A stretch of DNA of 64,000 bases from Pseudomonadota bacterium (lineage in GTDB: Bacteria > Pseudomonadota > Gammaproteobacteria > Pseudomonadales > Azotimanducaceae). The notes under the pieces are model-generated. The model saw nothing but the letters and a program-made list of their open reading frames with translations, was not told where the DNA came from and ran no database searches. The stretch spans positions 1-64,000 of the forward strand of contig JAQBUI010000006.1 in NCBI GenBank assembly GCA_027624035.1. Direction: 5' to 3'. A program made the translations under genes and the position numbers. Shown piece by piece: positions 17,409 to 24,780 of this stretch; the first letter of the stretch is position 1, and the number at the start of each line of letters is the position of its first letter.

Positions 17409-18272
17409 ATGACAGCAGTAGCCTATCCGCAACATCTGCCGGCACTCAACACCGGGAGCCTGCAGGCCTATCTGGACTCCGTACAACGGATTCCAGTGCT
17501 GGAGCGAGATGAGGAAGTCGCGCTGTTTCGCCGCTTTCAGGAACAAAATGATCTGGATGCAGTGCGTCAGATCGTGATGTCTCATCTGCGGTACGTGGTG
17601 TATATCGCCAGGGGTTATCAGGGCTATGGTCTGCCGCTGGAAGATCTGATTCAGCAGGGTAACCTCGGTCTGATGAAGTCCGTCAGAAAGTTCAGCCTGG
17701 ATCACGAAGTGCGCCTGGTGTCATTCGCTGTGCACTGGATCAAGGCAGAAATTCATGAGTTTATTCTCAAGAACTGGAAGATCGTCAAGGTCGCTACCAC
17801 CAAGGCCCAGCGCAAGCTGTTTTTCAATCTGCGAAAAGCCAAGGAGCGGCTGGGATGGTTCAACGCGGAAGAGGTTAACTCTGTGGCCGAAGACCTTGGC
17901 GTCAAGCCGGATGAAGTGATCGAGATGGAACGTCGACTGACCCTGACCGACGAGAGCTTCGAGCCGGTGGACCACGATGATGACGACTTTTTGCCGGGGC
18001 CATCTGGCTATCTCTCCGGGGGTGAAACCGAGGACCCTGCCTGGGTGGTGGCTGACGAGGAGATTACGGACATTCAGTCAGCCGGATTGAGCAACGCTTT
18101 GGGGGCGCTGGATGCACGTTCCCGGGATATCGTTGCCAGCCGCTGGTTGGGTGACACCAAAATGGGCCTCAAAGAGCTGGCCGAAAAATACGGCGTGTCG
18201 ATGGAGCGTATTCGTCAGATTGAAGCACGCGCGTTCGAAAAGATGCAGCCCTTTCTGCAAGAGGCGGCGTGA
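17409..18272 (+). CDS. rpoH: RNA polymerase heat-shock sigma factor (sigma-32)
   Basis: A 287-residue group 3 sigma factor directing heat-shock transcription. The short conserved region 1.2 is followed by region 2 (RYVVYIARGYQGYGLPLEDL, then GLMKSVRKFS). The RpoH box QRKLFFNLRK lies at residues 134-143, the hallmark that separates RpoH from other sigmas. Region 4 ends with GVSMERIRQIEARAFEKM. An acidic insertion (DHDDDDFLPGPSG) lies between regions 3 and 4. The ATG at 17409 has AAAGGAG at ideal spacing; the frame extends to 17328 but through the promoter. A near-consensus sigma-32 promoter precedes it, and two membrane-quality-control genes (lemA, M48 protease) follow. Confidence 0.96.
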   Translation: MTAVAYPQHLPALNTGSLQAYLDSVQRIPVLERDEEVALFRRFQEQNDLDAVRQIVMSHLRYVVYIARGYQGYGLPLEDLIQQGNLGLMKSVRKFSLDHEVRLVSFAVHWIKAEIHEFILKNWKIVKVATTKAQRKLFFNLRKAKERLGWFNAEEVNSVAEDLGVKPDEVIEMERRLTLTDESFEPVDHDDDDFLPGPSGYLSGGETEDPAWVVADEEITDIQSAGLSNALGALDARSRDIVASRWLGDTKMGLKELAEKYGVSMERIRQIEARAFEKMQPFLQEAA

Positions 18273-18279
18273 TCCGCCC

Positions 18280-18304
18280 GCAACCGGTCGACCCGGCCGG
18301 TTGC
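18280..18304 (+). terminator. Hairpin after rpoH, possible terminator
   Basis: GCAACCGG and CCGGTTGC form a perfect 8-bp stem 8 bases after the rpoH stop. No run of T follows, so it may be a weak or Rho-assisted terminator or a 3'-end stabiliser. Confidence 0.45.
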
Positions 18305-18374
18305 ATTCCCCCGTCGTCTTGTTGAAACTTCAGACCCAAGCCACCCGTTGGGGGTGGGACCTCAGGGCTGACCC

Positions 18375-18971
18375 ATGACCATTTCAACCTGGATTCTTAT
18401 TGGCGTCATTGCGGCATTGCTGTTGTGGCTGATCGCGATCTACAACCAACTGGTTGCGCTCAGAAACCGTTACCAGAACGGTTTTGCCCAGATTGAAGTG
18501 CAGCTGAAGCGACGCTACGATCTGATCCCGAACCTGGTGGAAGCGGCCAGGGCATATCTTTCCCACGAACGGGAGACCCTCGAGGCAGTGATCCAGGCAC
18601 GGGACCAGGCGGCGGCGGGGCTGGTTGCAGCGGCACGAGACCCCGGCAATGCCGCAGCCATTCGAGACCTCGCCGGCAAGGAGCAACTGCTCACGACTGC
18701 GCTCGGTCGCTTCAATGCGGTGGTGGAGAATTACCCTGACCTCAAGGCCGACCAGACCATTGCACAACTGACTGAAGAGCTGACGTCGACGGAGAACAGA
18801 ATAGCGTTTGCCCGACAGGCGTTTAACGACGGCATCATGCGCTACAACACGTATCGCCAGAGCTTTCCCAATATCGTCGTTGCCGGTTGGTTGGGCCACG
18901 GGACCGATGCAGAGCTGCTTGAATTTGCTGATCGTCAGCAGATCGCTGAACCTCCGCGAATCAGCTTCTGA
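18375..18971 (+). CDS. lemA: LemA-family membrane protein
   Basis: A 198-residue LemA protein: an N-terminal membrane helix at about residues 5-25, then the four-helix LemA domain with the signature YNQLVALRNR, then EVQLKRRYDLIPNLVE, and ENRIAFARQAFNDGIMRYN toward the end. The C-terminus usually faces the outside. LemA genes are very often next to HtpX/M48 proteases or TPM-domain proteins and are thought to act in membrane quality control, though the biochemical role is unknown. Here an M48 protease gene follows after 255 bp and rpoH precedes. Upstream, TTGAAA at 18322 with CCACCCGTT 13 bases on is a weak sigma-32-like promoter. Confidence 0.93.
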   Translation: MTISTWILIGVIAALLLWLIAIYNQLVALRNRYQNGFAQIEVQLKRRYDLIPNLVEAARAYLSHERETLEAVIQARDQAAAGLVAAARDPGNAAAIRDLAGKEQLLTTALGRFNAVVENYPDLKADQTIAQLTEELTSTENRIAFARQAFNDGIMRYNTYRQSFPNIVVAGWLGHGTDAELLEFADRQQIAEPPRISF

Positions 18972-18976
18972 CAACC

Positions 18977-19058
18977 ATGAGCGCCTCTGTATCAGGCACG
19001 CCAAAGTTGTGCTGGTAAGTCTCCCTGGCCGCCTGCCATTGAACATTACCGACATGAA
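18977..19058 (-). repeat. Dispersed intergenic repeat, copy D
   Basis: On the minus strand the block runs TTCATGTCGG ... GGGAGACTTACCAGCACAAC ... GGCGTGCCTGATACAGAGGC, then GCTCATGG, matching the order of elements in the full copy at 19133-19228. It is in tandem with copy C, sharing the CATG at their junction. Confidence 0.5.
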
Positions 19059-19118
19059 CGCCATGAGCGCCCCCGTGTCAGACACCCGCAGATGTGCAAG
19101 ATATTGCCCATGCTGATC
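19053..19118 (-). repeat. Dispersed intergenic repeat, copy C
   Basis: On the minus strand TTGCACATCTGCGGGTGTCT and GACACGGGGGCGCTCATGGC match the right half of the repeat and are especially close to copy E (CTTGCACGACTACGGGTGCC). The left half is degenerate. Tandem with copy D and opposite to copy B, so the whole lemA-M48 intergenic space is built from three copies. Confidence 0.5.
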
Positions 19119-19132
19119 CGTCGTTCCGGTAG

Positions 19133-19228
19133 GCTTTCATGGAAGTTCTGGCCGCACGCTGTGCCGTCCGGAAAACTTCCCGGCACGACAACGGCGTGGC
19201 CGACCCGGGCACGCTAAGGGCTTCTATG
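19133..19228 (+). repeat. Dispersed ~90-bp intergenic repeat, copy B (reference copy)
   Basis: The fullest copy. The left end is GCTTTCATGGAAGTT; GGAAGTT (19141-19147) is an exact inverted repeat of AACTTCC (19174-19180); then come CGGCACGACAACGGCGTGG and the right end CCGGGCACGCTAAGGGCTTC. The right end runs into the presumed start codon of the M48 protease (ATG at 19226). Confidence 0.65.
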
Positions 19229-21157
19229 AAAGATGCTGCCAGCGTAATGGACTTCTTCGCCGCGCAGGCTCATGCACACCGCAATACCCGGGTTCTGATC
19301 GGGTTGTTTGCACTGGCGGTGCTGGTCATCGCCGCGTTGACCAACCTGGCGCTGATTCTGGCGGCGAGTCTGATAGACCCGGTCGGGTTCTTTGGCTTTG
19401 GGGTATTCAACTGGGAGAAGCTGGTCTACGTCACCGTATTCGTCACGGCGGTGATTTGTGCCGGCAGCCTGGTACGCATCGTCTCATTGCGACGGGGTGG
19501 GGCGGCCGTCGCAGAATCCCTGGCAGGCAGGCTGGTGGTGCACGGCCAGACGGACCTGTCCCGGCGTCGCCTGCTGAATGTGGTTGAAGAGATGTCGATC
19601 GCTTCCGGCATCCCGGTTCCGCAGGTCTATGTCATCCCGGATGATGCCATCAATGCCTTTGCGGCGGGATACGAGCCGGGGGATGCGGTGGTTGCAGTGA
19701 CCCAGGGGGCGCTCGACCAACTTGGCCGTGCCGAGTTGCAGGGCGTGGTGGCCCACGAGTTCAGCCACATCGTCAACGGTGACATGCGCCTGAACATGCA
19801 CATGATCGGGCTGTTGTACGGGATCTACATGTTGTCGGTGGTGGGGCGAACGATCGTCGGGGGCGGCGAAACAAGACGCACCTCGAGGGTCAGTGGCGGA
19901 TACTTCATCCTCGGTGCGATGCTGTTCATTATAGGGTCGCTGGGTCAGTTGCTGGGCGGTTTGATCAAGGCAGCCCTGGGTCGGCAGCGGGAGTTTCTGG
20001 CCGATGCCTCGGCGGCGCAATTCACCCGCAATCCGCGGGGTATCGCGGATGCCCTGAAACGAATTGGCGGCCATCCACTGGGTGCCAGGGTCGAAGACCC
20101 CCGCAGCGTTGAGGTCAGTCACGCGTTTTTCGCCGAGAGTATCGGCCTGTCGTATCTGAAATCGAAGCTGCTGGCAACGCACCCGCCGCTGGGAGAGCGA
20201 ATCAAACGACTCGACCCGGCGTGGAACGGTGAATTCCTGCTGAATGTCAGCCAACAGGAGCCAGAAGGTGCAACGATGCTGGCTCCTGCCATGCCTTTAT
20301 CTGCAGAATCTACAAGATCTGCAGGGTCTACAGGATCATCGAGGCCTTCAACACCCGAACCTGATGTGCTTGCTTCAATTGGCCAGGCCGGTGACCTGGG
20401 TCAGACGCGCAGTTTGATTGCAGGGTTGCCGCGGATGTTGGCGCAAGGGGTTCATGACCCTTACCTTGCCCGGTCCGTGATCTACCTGTTGCTGCTGGAT
20501 GAGGAGGCTGGGATCCGTGGACTGCAGCTTGCCGAGCTCAGGGCTTCAGACCAGGATGCCGCTCAGGCGATGGTTCCGCTGCTGGCATCTCTTCCCATTC
20601 TGCCCGGGTCGAAGCTGATGTTGATAGAGATGGCCATACCCGCCCTCAGGCAGCTGACGCCCCGCCAGTATGATCAGTTCAGGGCGGCGATAGATGCCCT
20701 GATCCGGGCCAATCGCAACATCAGTATGAGCGAATGGTCGCTGCAGAGGCTGGTCACGGCATCCCTTGGTCCGATGTTCGGTCAAAGGCGACATCGCCAA
20801 CCACATCGGACCATTGAGGGCTGCAGAGACGAGTGTGCGATGCTGTTGTCCATGCTGGTGTTCAGTGGTCGCCAGCATCGGCTGTCCCGGGAGCAGGCGT
20901 TTGACGCTGGTCGGAAGGTGTTGTCGGTCGAGATGAGCCTGGTGCCAGCACAGGCCCTCAGCCTTGCTGCCCTGGATGAGGCGGTCAGTCGCCTCGCTGA
21001 GCTCAAGCCGCTGCGCAAGCCCAGGCTGCTGAAGGCCTGTGTCGCCACCATTGTGGCCGATGGAGCCGTCACCCCTGTTGAATCGATGTTGATCAGGTCA
21101 GTCGCGGCAGTGCTGGACTGCCCCATGCCGCCCATTGTCGCAAATCCGGCGGATTGA
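19226..21157 (+). CDS. HtpX-like M48 membrane metalloprotease with long C-terminal extension
   Basis: A 643-residue protein. Two N-terminal membrane helices (about 22-60 and 75-100) are followed by an M48 domain with the zinc site HEFSH (His177, Glu178, His181). The third ligand lies in QREFLADASAAQF, and further hydrophobic segments fall between (about 195-245). Such enzymes degrade misfolded membrane proteins with the active site on the cytoplasmic side. From about residue 330 there is an extra region of about 300 residues, helical, ending in KACVATIVADGAVTPVES, which resembles the TerB-like tail of large M48 relatives. The frame could start at 19139, inside the repeat. I prefer the ATG at 19226, which gives MKDAASVMDF, but no strong ribosome site decides it. 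Confidence 0.88.
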   Translation: MKDAASVMDFFAAQAHAHRNTRVLIGLFALAVLVIAALTNLALILAASLIDPVGFFGFGVFNWEKLVYVTVFVTAVICAGSLVRIVSLRRGGAAVAESLAGRLVVHGQTDLSRRRLLNVVEEMSIASGIPVPQVYVIPDDAINAFAAGYEPGDAVVAVTQGALDQLGRAELQGVVAHEFSHIVNGDMRLNMHMIGLLYGIYMLSVVGRTIVGGGETRRTSRVSGGYFILGAMLFIIGSLGQLLGGLIKAALGRQREFLADASAAQFTRNPRGIADALKRIGGHPLGARVEDPRSVEVSHAFFAESIGLSYLKSKLLATHPPLGERIKRLDPAWNGEFLLNVSQQEPEGATMLAPAMPLSAESTRSAGSTGSSRPSTPEPDVLASIGQAGDLGQTRSLIAGLPRMLAQGVHDPYLARSVIYLLLLDEEAGIRGLQLAELRASDQDAAQAMVPLLASLPILPGSKLMLIEMAIPALRQLTPRQYDQFRAAIDALIRANRNISMSEWSLQRLVTASLGPMFGQRRHRQPHRTIEGCRDECAMLLSMLVFSGRQHRLSREQAFDAGRKVLSVEMSLVPAQALSLAALDEAVSRLAELKPLRKPRLLKACVATIVADGAVTPVESMLIRSVAAVLDCPMPPIVANPAD

Positions 21158-21186
21158 TGCTGTACTGACAGCTTCATCACTTTTCA
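21155..21186 (+). terminator. Hairpin after the M48 protease gene
   Basis: TGATG-CTGT and ACAG-CTT-CATCA can pair around the loop ACTG with a small bulge, starting at the stop codon and followed by CTTTT. A modest intrinsic terminator candidate. Confidence 0.35.
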
Positions 21187-21220
21187 CGTACTCTTGGGGA
21201 AACCCCAGGGGAGATGAGGT

Positions 21221-22006
21221 ATGGCAGAGACTATCACCACCGATCAGGCCTATGATGGCGCGAGGATCGTAGCTGATCTGAACCGGTTGTTGCGCATTCG
21301 CACCACACCCATCGGCATGAAGATGTTCGAGACGGAGGCGGAAATGATGAAGATTCCCCGCATCCGCAGACCGAAACACGTCCATGCCACCGACCAGATT
21401 GTGGGCCAGGCTTCCCGAAACGGCTGGACGGTAGGGGTCACCATGTCTGATCTGGTCGGAGCCCAGTGTGGCACCGTGATCGGGCTGCATCCCAGGGACG
21501 AGCAATGGCTGTCAGGCAGTCGGATGTCCGGTGTCTGGTATGGCACCGATGAGGACGCTGCCGCGCATCAGGCCGCAATGGATGTGCTGGAATTCGGAAG
21601 ATATGAGGCGATGGCCGTCAGCCCGTTGGCCTCTGGCCGGTTGAACCCGCCGGATATCTGCCTCATCTACGCGACTCCGGCCCAGATGATTCTGTTCATC
21701 AACGGACTGCAGTGGACCGGATACCGCAAGCTCGAGTGGGGCTGTGTCGGTGAATCCGCCTGTGCTGATTCCTGGGGCAGGGCTCTCGCCACCGGTGAGC
21801 CCAGCCTCTCGATCCCCTGTTTTGCGGAGCGTCGTTATGGTGGCGTGATGGAAGATGAACTGCTGATGGCGATTCCACCCCGGTTTCTACCAGGTGTCAT
21901 CAATGGCCTGGAGGCACTTTCAAACAATGGCCTGAGATATCCCATTGCCCCCTATGGCGTGAACAACGATGTTCGGGATGGCATGGGCGTGAGCTATGGC
22001 GACTAG
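21221..22006 (+). CDS. DUF169 domain protein
   Basis: A 261-residue protein matching the DUF169 family in its opening LNRLLRIRTTPIGMKMFE, the central VGVTMSDLVGAQCGTVIG and the GCVGESACAD segment. Conserved cysteines (Cys in AQCGT, WGCVGES, SACAD and IPCFAE) suggest metal or cluster binding, but no function is established for the family as far as I know. It overlaps the DUF3179 gene by 11 bp, so the pair is probably co-translated. GGAG precedes the ATG. Predicted cytoplasmic; no signal peptide. Confidence 0.85.
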   Translation: MAETITTDQAYDGARIVADLNRLLRIRTTPIGMKMFETEAEMMKIPRIRRPKHVHATDQIVGQASRNGWTVGVTMSDLVGAQCGTVIGLHPRDEQWLSGSRMSGVWYGTDEDAAAHQAAMDVLEFGRYEAMAVSPLASGRLNPPDICLIYATPAQMILFINGLQWTGYRKLEWGCVGESACADSWGRALATGEPSLSIPCFAERRYGGVMEDELLMAIPPRFLPGVINGLEALSNNGLRYPIAPYGVNNDVRDGMGVSYGD

Positions 22007-22949
22007 CACGTTTGCGACAACCGTCAGCCGACTCATGCTGGCAGGGTTCGCGGCCGGGGTGCTGGCTGCTAATGGGTTGACCCTGAATGGATTCGACCTG
22101 AATGAGGCCAGCATCCCGCCTGAGCAGATCGTCGAGGGCGGTCCACCCAGGGATGGGATTCCGGCATTGTTGGACCCGCGGTTCATCAAGGCAGAAGAAG
22201 CCGGCTATCTGAAAGCCAAAGACCGGGTGCTCGGAGTGGTTGTCAGCGGTGTGGCGAGGGCCTATCCGGTACGGATTCTGGACTGGCATGAGATTGTGAA
22301 CGATCACATCGGCAGGCAGCGCTTCGCCGTCACCTATTGTCCGCTGTGTGGCAGTGGTGTTGTTTTCGCATCCAATGTTGGCGAGTCGGCATTGATCTTC
22401 GGTGTCTCAGGGCTCTTGTATAACAGCGATATGCTGCTGTATGACTACAATACGGAGTCACTCTGGTCGCAATTGCTGGGCGAGGCCGTCACCGGGAAAT
22501 TGAAGGGTGTCGAACTTCCAAAGATCCCGGCGTACCACACGACCTGGCGAGCCTGGCGCAACCTGCATCCCGACACCACGGTAATGAGCCACGATACTGG
22601 CCACAGCCGTGACTACGACCGAACTGCCTATGACGGCTATGATCGGTCCCGGGAGCTCTATTTCAAAGTCTCCCACGAAGCGCCAGCGAAATATCATCCC
22701 AAAGAGATGGTCCTCGGTGTTGAGGTGGACGGCCACTTCAAGGCCTATCCGTTCAAGGAACTTGCCCGCCATCGCGAGGCTTTGTGGTCGGATGTCGTGA
22801 ACGGTAAAACACTGACTGTCCACTGGGACCGAAAGGCAAGGTCGGCCCATGTGACGGACGAGTCCGGCGACCCGGTACCGGCCACCACCAGTTACTGGTT
22901 TGCGTGGTATGCGTTTCATCCCGGGACGGAGGTATTTTCGGCTCGATAG
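21996..22949 (+). CDS. DUF3179 domain protein, probably exported
   Basis: A 317-residue protein with an N-terminal hydrophobic segment (about residues 8-26) that may be a signal peptide or anchor. The DUF3179 signatures are clear: RAYPVRILDWHEIVND, then VTYCPLCGSGVVF (a CPLC pair that could bind metal) and GLLYNSDMLLYD. The C-terminal part contains a second AYPFKELA copy of the same motif. Function is not established for this family. Its start lies inside the DUF169 gene. The downstream aldo/keto reductase starts 77 bp later and may be in the same operon. Confidence 0.88.
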   Translation: MATSTFATTVSRLMLAGFAAGVLAANGLTLNGFDLNEASIPPEQIVEGGPPRDGIPALLDPRFIKAEEAGYLKAKDRVLGVVVSGVARAYPVRILDWHEIVNDHIGRQRFAVTYCPLCGSGVVFASNVGESALIFGVSGLLYNSDMLLYDYNTESLWSQLLGEAVTGKLKGVELPKIPAYHTTWRAWRNLHPDTTVMSHDTGHSRDYDRTAYDGYDRSRELYFKVSHEAPAKYHPKEMVLGVEVDGHFKAYPFKELARHREALWSDVVNGKTLTVHWDRKARSAHVTDESGDPVPATTSYWFAWYAFHPGTEVFSAR

Positions 22950-23025
22950 TCAAACCAGGATCAGGGTTTACCAATCCCAACGATTGTGTCATTTTGCGCC
23001 CACAATTCATGTGAAAAGAGATCAG

Positions 23026-24024
23026 ATGACTTTTCGAAGACTAGGCAGAACAGCGTTACAGGTCGGGCCACTCGCCGTCGGGACGGTCAATTTTGGCTGG
23101 CTGACCACCGAGACCGACAGTTTCGAGATCATGAGTGCCGCGATGGATCGTGGTCTGAATCTGATTGATACTTCAGACAATTACAATGCCGGGAAGACCG
23201 AAACGGTCATCGGTCATTTCATCGCAAAGCACGGTCAGCGAGACCGGATGGTGCTGGCCACCAAGTGCTATTCACCGCCGAATGACTGGGGTAACCCTGA
23301 CCCTGCCAAGCGAACCGGTGAAGAGGCTGGTCCCAACCAACGCGGCCTGTCAGCCAAACACATCATTGAGGCGTGTAACGCGTCATTGAAGCGCCTGCAG
23401 ACGGATTATATCGATCTATATCAGATGCATCACGTGGACCGAAAAGCGCCATTCGAGGAAATATGGCAGGCCTATGAGGTGCTGGTAAGCCAGGGGAAGA
23501 TCATCTATGCCGGGACCAGCAATTATGCCGGTTGGCAGTTGGCGAAAGCCTGCGAAAGCGCCCGGGCCAGACACTATCTGGGCCCGGTCTCGGAGCAGAG
23601 CATCTATAGTCTGATCAATCGGACCGTCGAACTGGAGGTGATCCCTGCATGCCGTGACTATGGGCTGGGCTTTATTCCTTACTCGCCCGTAGGTGGCGGT
23701 CTGCTGGCAGGACCCGGCCGCAAGGACCAGAGCGTTCGTACCGCTGGGCCCGCCGGCGCACTGTCCGATCGGCGCCGGAAGCAGCTGGATGACTACACGG
23801 CCCTTTGTCAGGAGCTGGGCCATGCCCCTGCTGACGTCGCCATCGCCTGGGTCGCTGCGAACCCCGATGTGACTTCACCAATCATTGGTCCCCGCACCAT
23901 GGCGCACCTGGAGAGCGCCCACGGCGCGCTCGACATCACGCTTGATGACGAGACCATGGGGCGGTTGGACAAGCTCTTTCCTGGCCCTGGCGGCGAGGCG
24001 CCTGAAGCCTACAGCTGGGGATAG
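23026..24024 (+). CDS. Aldo/keto reductase
   Basis: A 332-residue (beta/alpha)8 NADPH-dependent oxidoreductase. The catalytic tetrad is visible: Asp in NLIDTSDNYN, Tyr of the same segment, Lys in LATKCYSP and His in YQMHHVD. The cofactor region GPRTMAHLE near the C-terminus is also present. It belongs to the large group related to voltage-gated potassium channel beta-subunits and YajO/Tas proteins; the substrate is unknown. The frame extends back to 22900 inside the DUF3179 gene, but the ATG at 23026 (MTFRRLGRTALQVG) is the family N-terminus. The 3' end is followed at once by a repeat copy. Confidence 0.92.
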   Translation: MTFRRLGRTALQVGPLAVGTVNFGWLTTETDSFEIMSAAMDRGLNLIDTSDNYNAGKTETVIGHFIAKHGQRDRMVLATKCYSPPNDWGNPDPAKRTGEEAGPNQRGLSAKHIIEACNASLKRLQTDYIDLYQMHHVDRKAPFEEIWQAYEVLVSQGKIIYAGTSNYAGWQLAKACESARARHYLGPVSEQSIYSLINRTVELEVIPACRDYGLGFIPYSPVGGGLLAGPGRKDQSVRTAGPAGALSDRRRKQLDDYTALCQELGHAPADVAIAWVAANPDVTSPIIGPRTMAHLESAHGALDITLDDETMGRLDKLFPGPGGEAPEAYSWG

Positions 24025-24105
24025 CAGCAGTCTTGAGCGTGCCCGCCTCAGGCACCCGTAGTCGTGCAAGACGGTGTTCACCTGGCATCAGTGAACTTCC
24101 ATGCA
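24025..24105 (-). repeat. Dispersed intergenic repeat, copy E
   Basis: On the minus strand the left end CATGGAAGTTC and the right end GAGGCGGGCACGCTCAAG match the reference copy, and CTTGCACGACTACGGGTGCC matches copy C. GTTCAC (24076-24081) and GTGAAC (24091-24096) form a hairpin in the same place as the inverted repeat of other copies, with different bases. It fills the gap between two convergent genes and could serve as a bidirectional transcript end. Confidence 0.6.
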
Positions 24106-24112
24106 GGGCGAG

Positions 24113-24601
24113 CTACAACCTGAGCTCGAGGAATGCCGTCCAGACCGGGTCCATCTGATGGCGCCACTGGGTCAGCAAGGGTGTGGTCGCTGCGTCGGGC
24201 GAAACGCCCTGGACAAGGGTCAGGTATTGATACATGAACGCCGAGACCCGGGCGTTGACTTCGCAGTGTACCCAGATGCGTCGGCCCGCCAGCCCCTGCA
24301 TGATGCCGCAGAACTGCTGGAGATGGTTCAGCGTCGGTGCACTGAAGGGCACCGGAATATTGATGTAGTTCATGCCGAGTGATGCACAGATCGAACCTTC
24401 CTCGGGAATCGCGCTGGGCGCGTCGTGCACCGCAAGGTTGATCACGGTTTCATAGCCCTCGTTCGCGATGGCCACAAGCTGGTTCCGGTCGGGCTGCCCG
24501 GACGTCCCGATCTGGTCGGTGATCTGGTAGAAATTGATTGTACCGGCCGTGCCCGGTGGGGGTGCGCCGCTGGTTGACCGATCCGACTCGACTGATGACA
24601 T
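24113..24601 (-). CDS. Protein-tyrosine-phosphatase-like protein with a shortened signature loop
   Basis: A 162-residue protein of the group containing DUF442/PTP-like proteins. After a low-complexity N-terminus it shows INFYQITDQIGTSGQPDRNQ, the typical 'tSGQP' opening, then ETVINLA. The loop is IWVHCEVNARVSAFMY. Classical phosphatases have HCx5R; here Cys and Arg are separated by four residues (CEVNAR), as in other members of this subgroup, so activity as a tyrosine phosphatase is doubtful. It stands alone on the minus strand, convergent with the aldo/keto reductase. Confidence 0.75.
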   Translation of the reverse strand: MSSVESDRSTSGAPPPGTAGTINFYQITDQIGTSGQPDRNQLVAIANEGYETVINLAVHDAPSAIPEEGSICASLGMNYINIPVPFSAPTLNHLQQFCGIMQGLAGRRIWVHCEVNARVSAFMYQYLTLVQGVSPDAATTPLLTQWRHQMDPVWTAFLELRL

Positions 24602-24780
24602 GCTGTCTCCTCAATTGGCCTTGTATTTTAATTCCTTCAAGCAAGATTGCACGGTCCCTGGCCAAGAGCAAGAGAGTTACCTGCCCGTGGCCGCTGGCAT
24701 CTGTCATGATGATCAAAAAAGTCCTGCTGCGATATCAGGAGGAAATCGTCGGCGGGAACGAACGAGCCGGGATATCCTGA

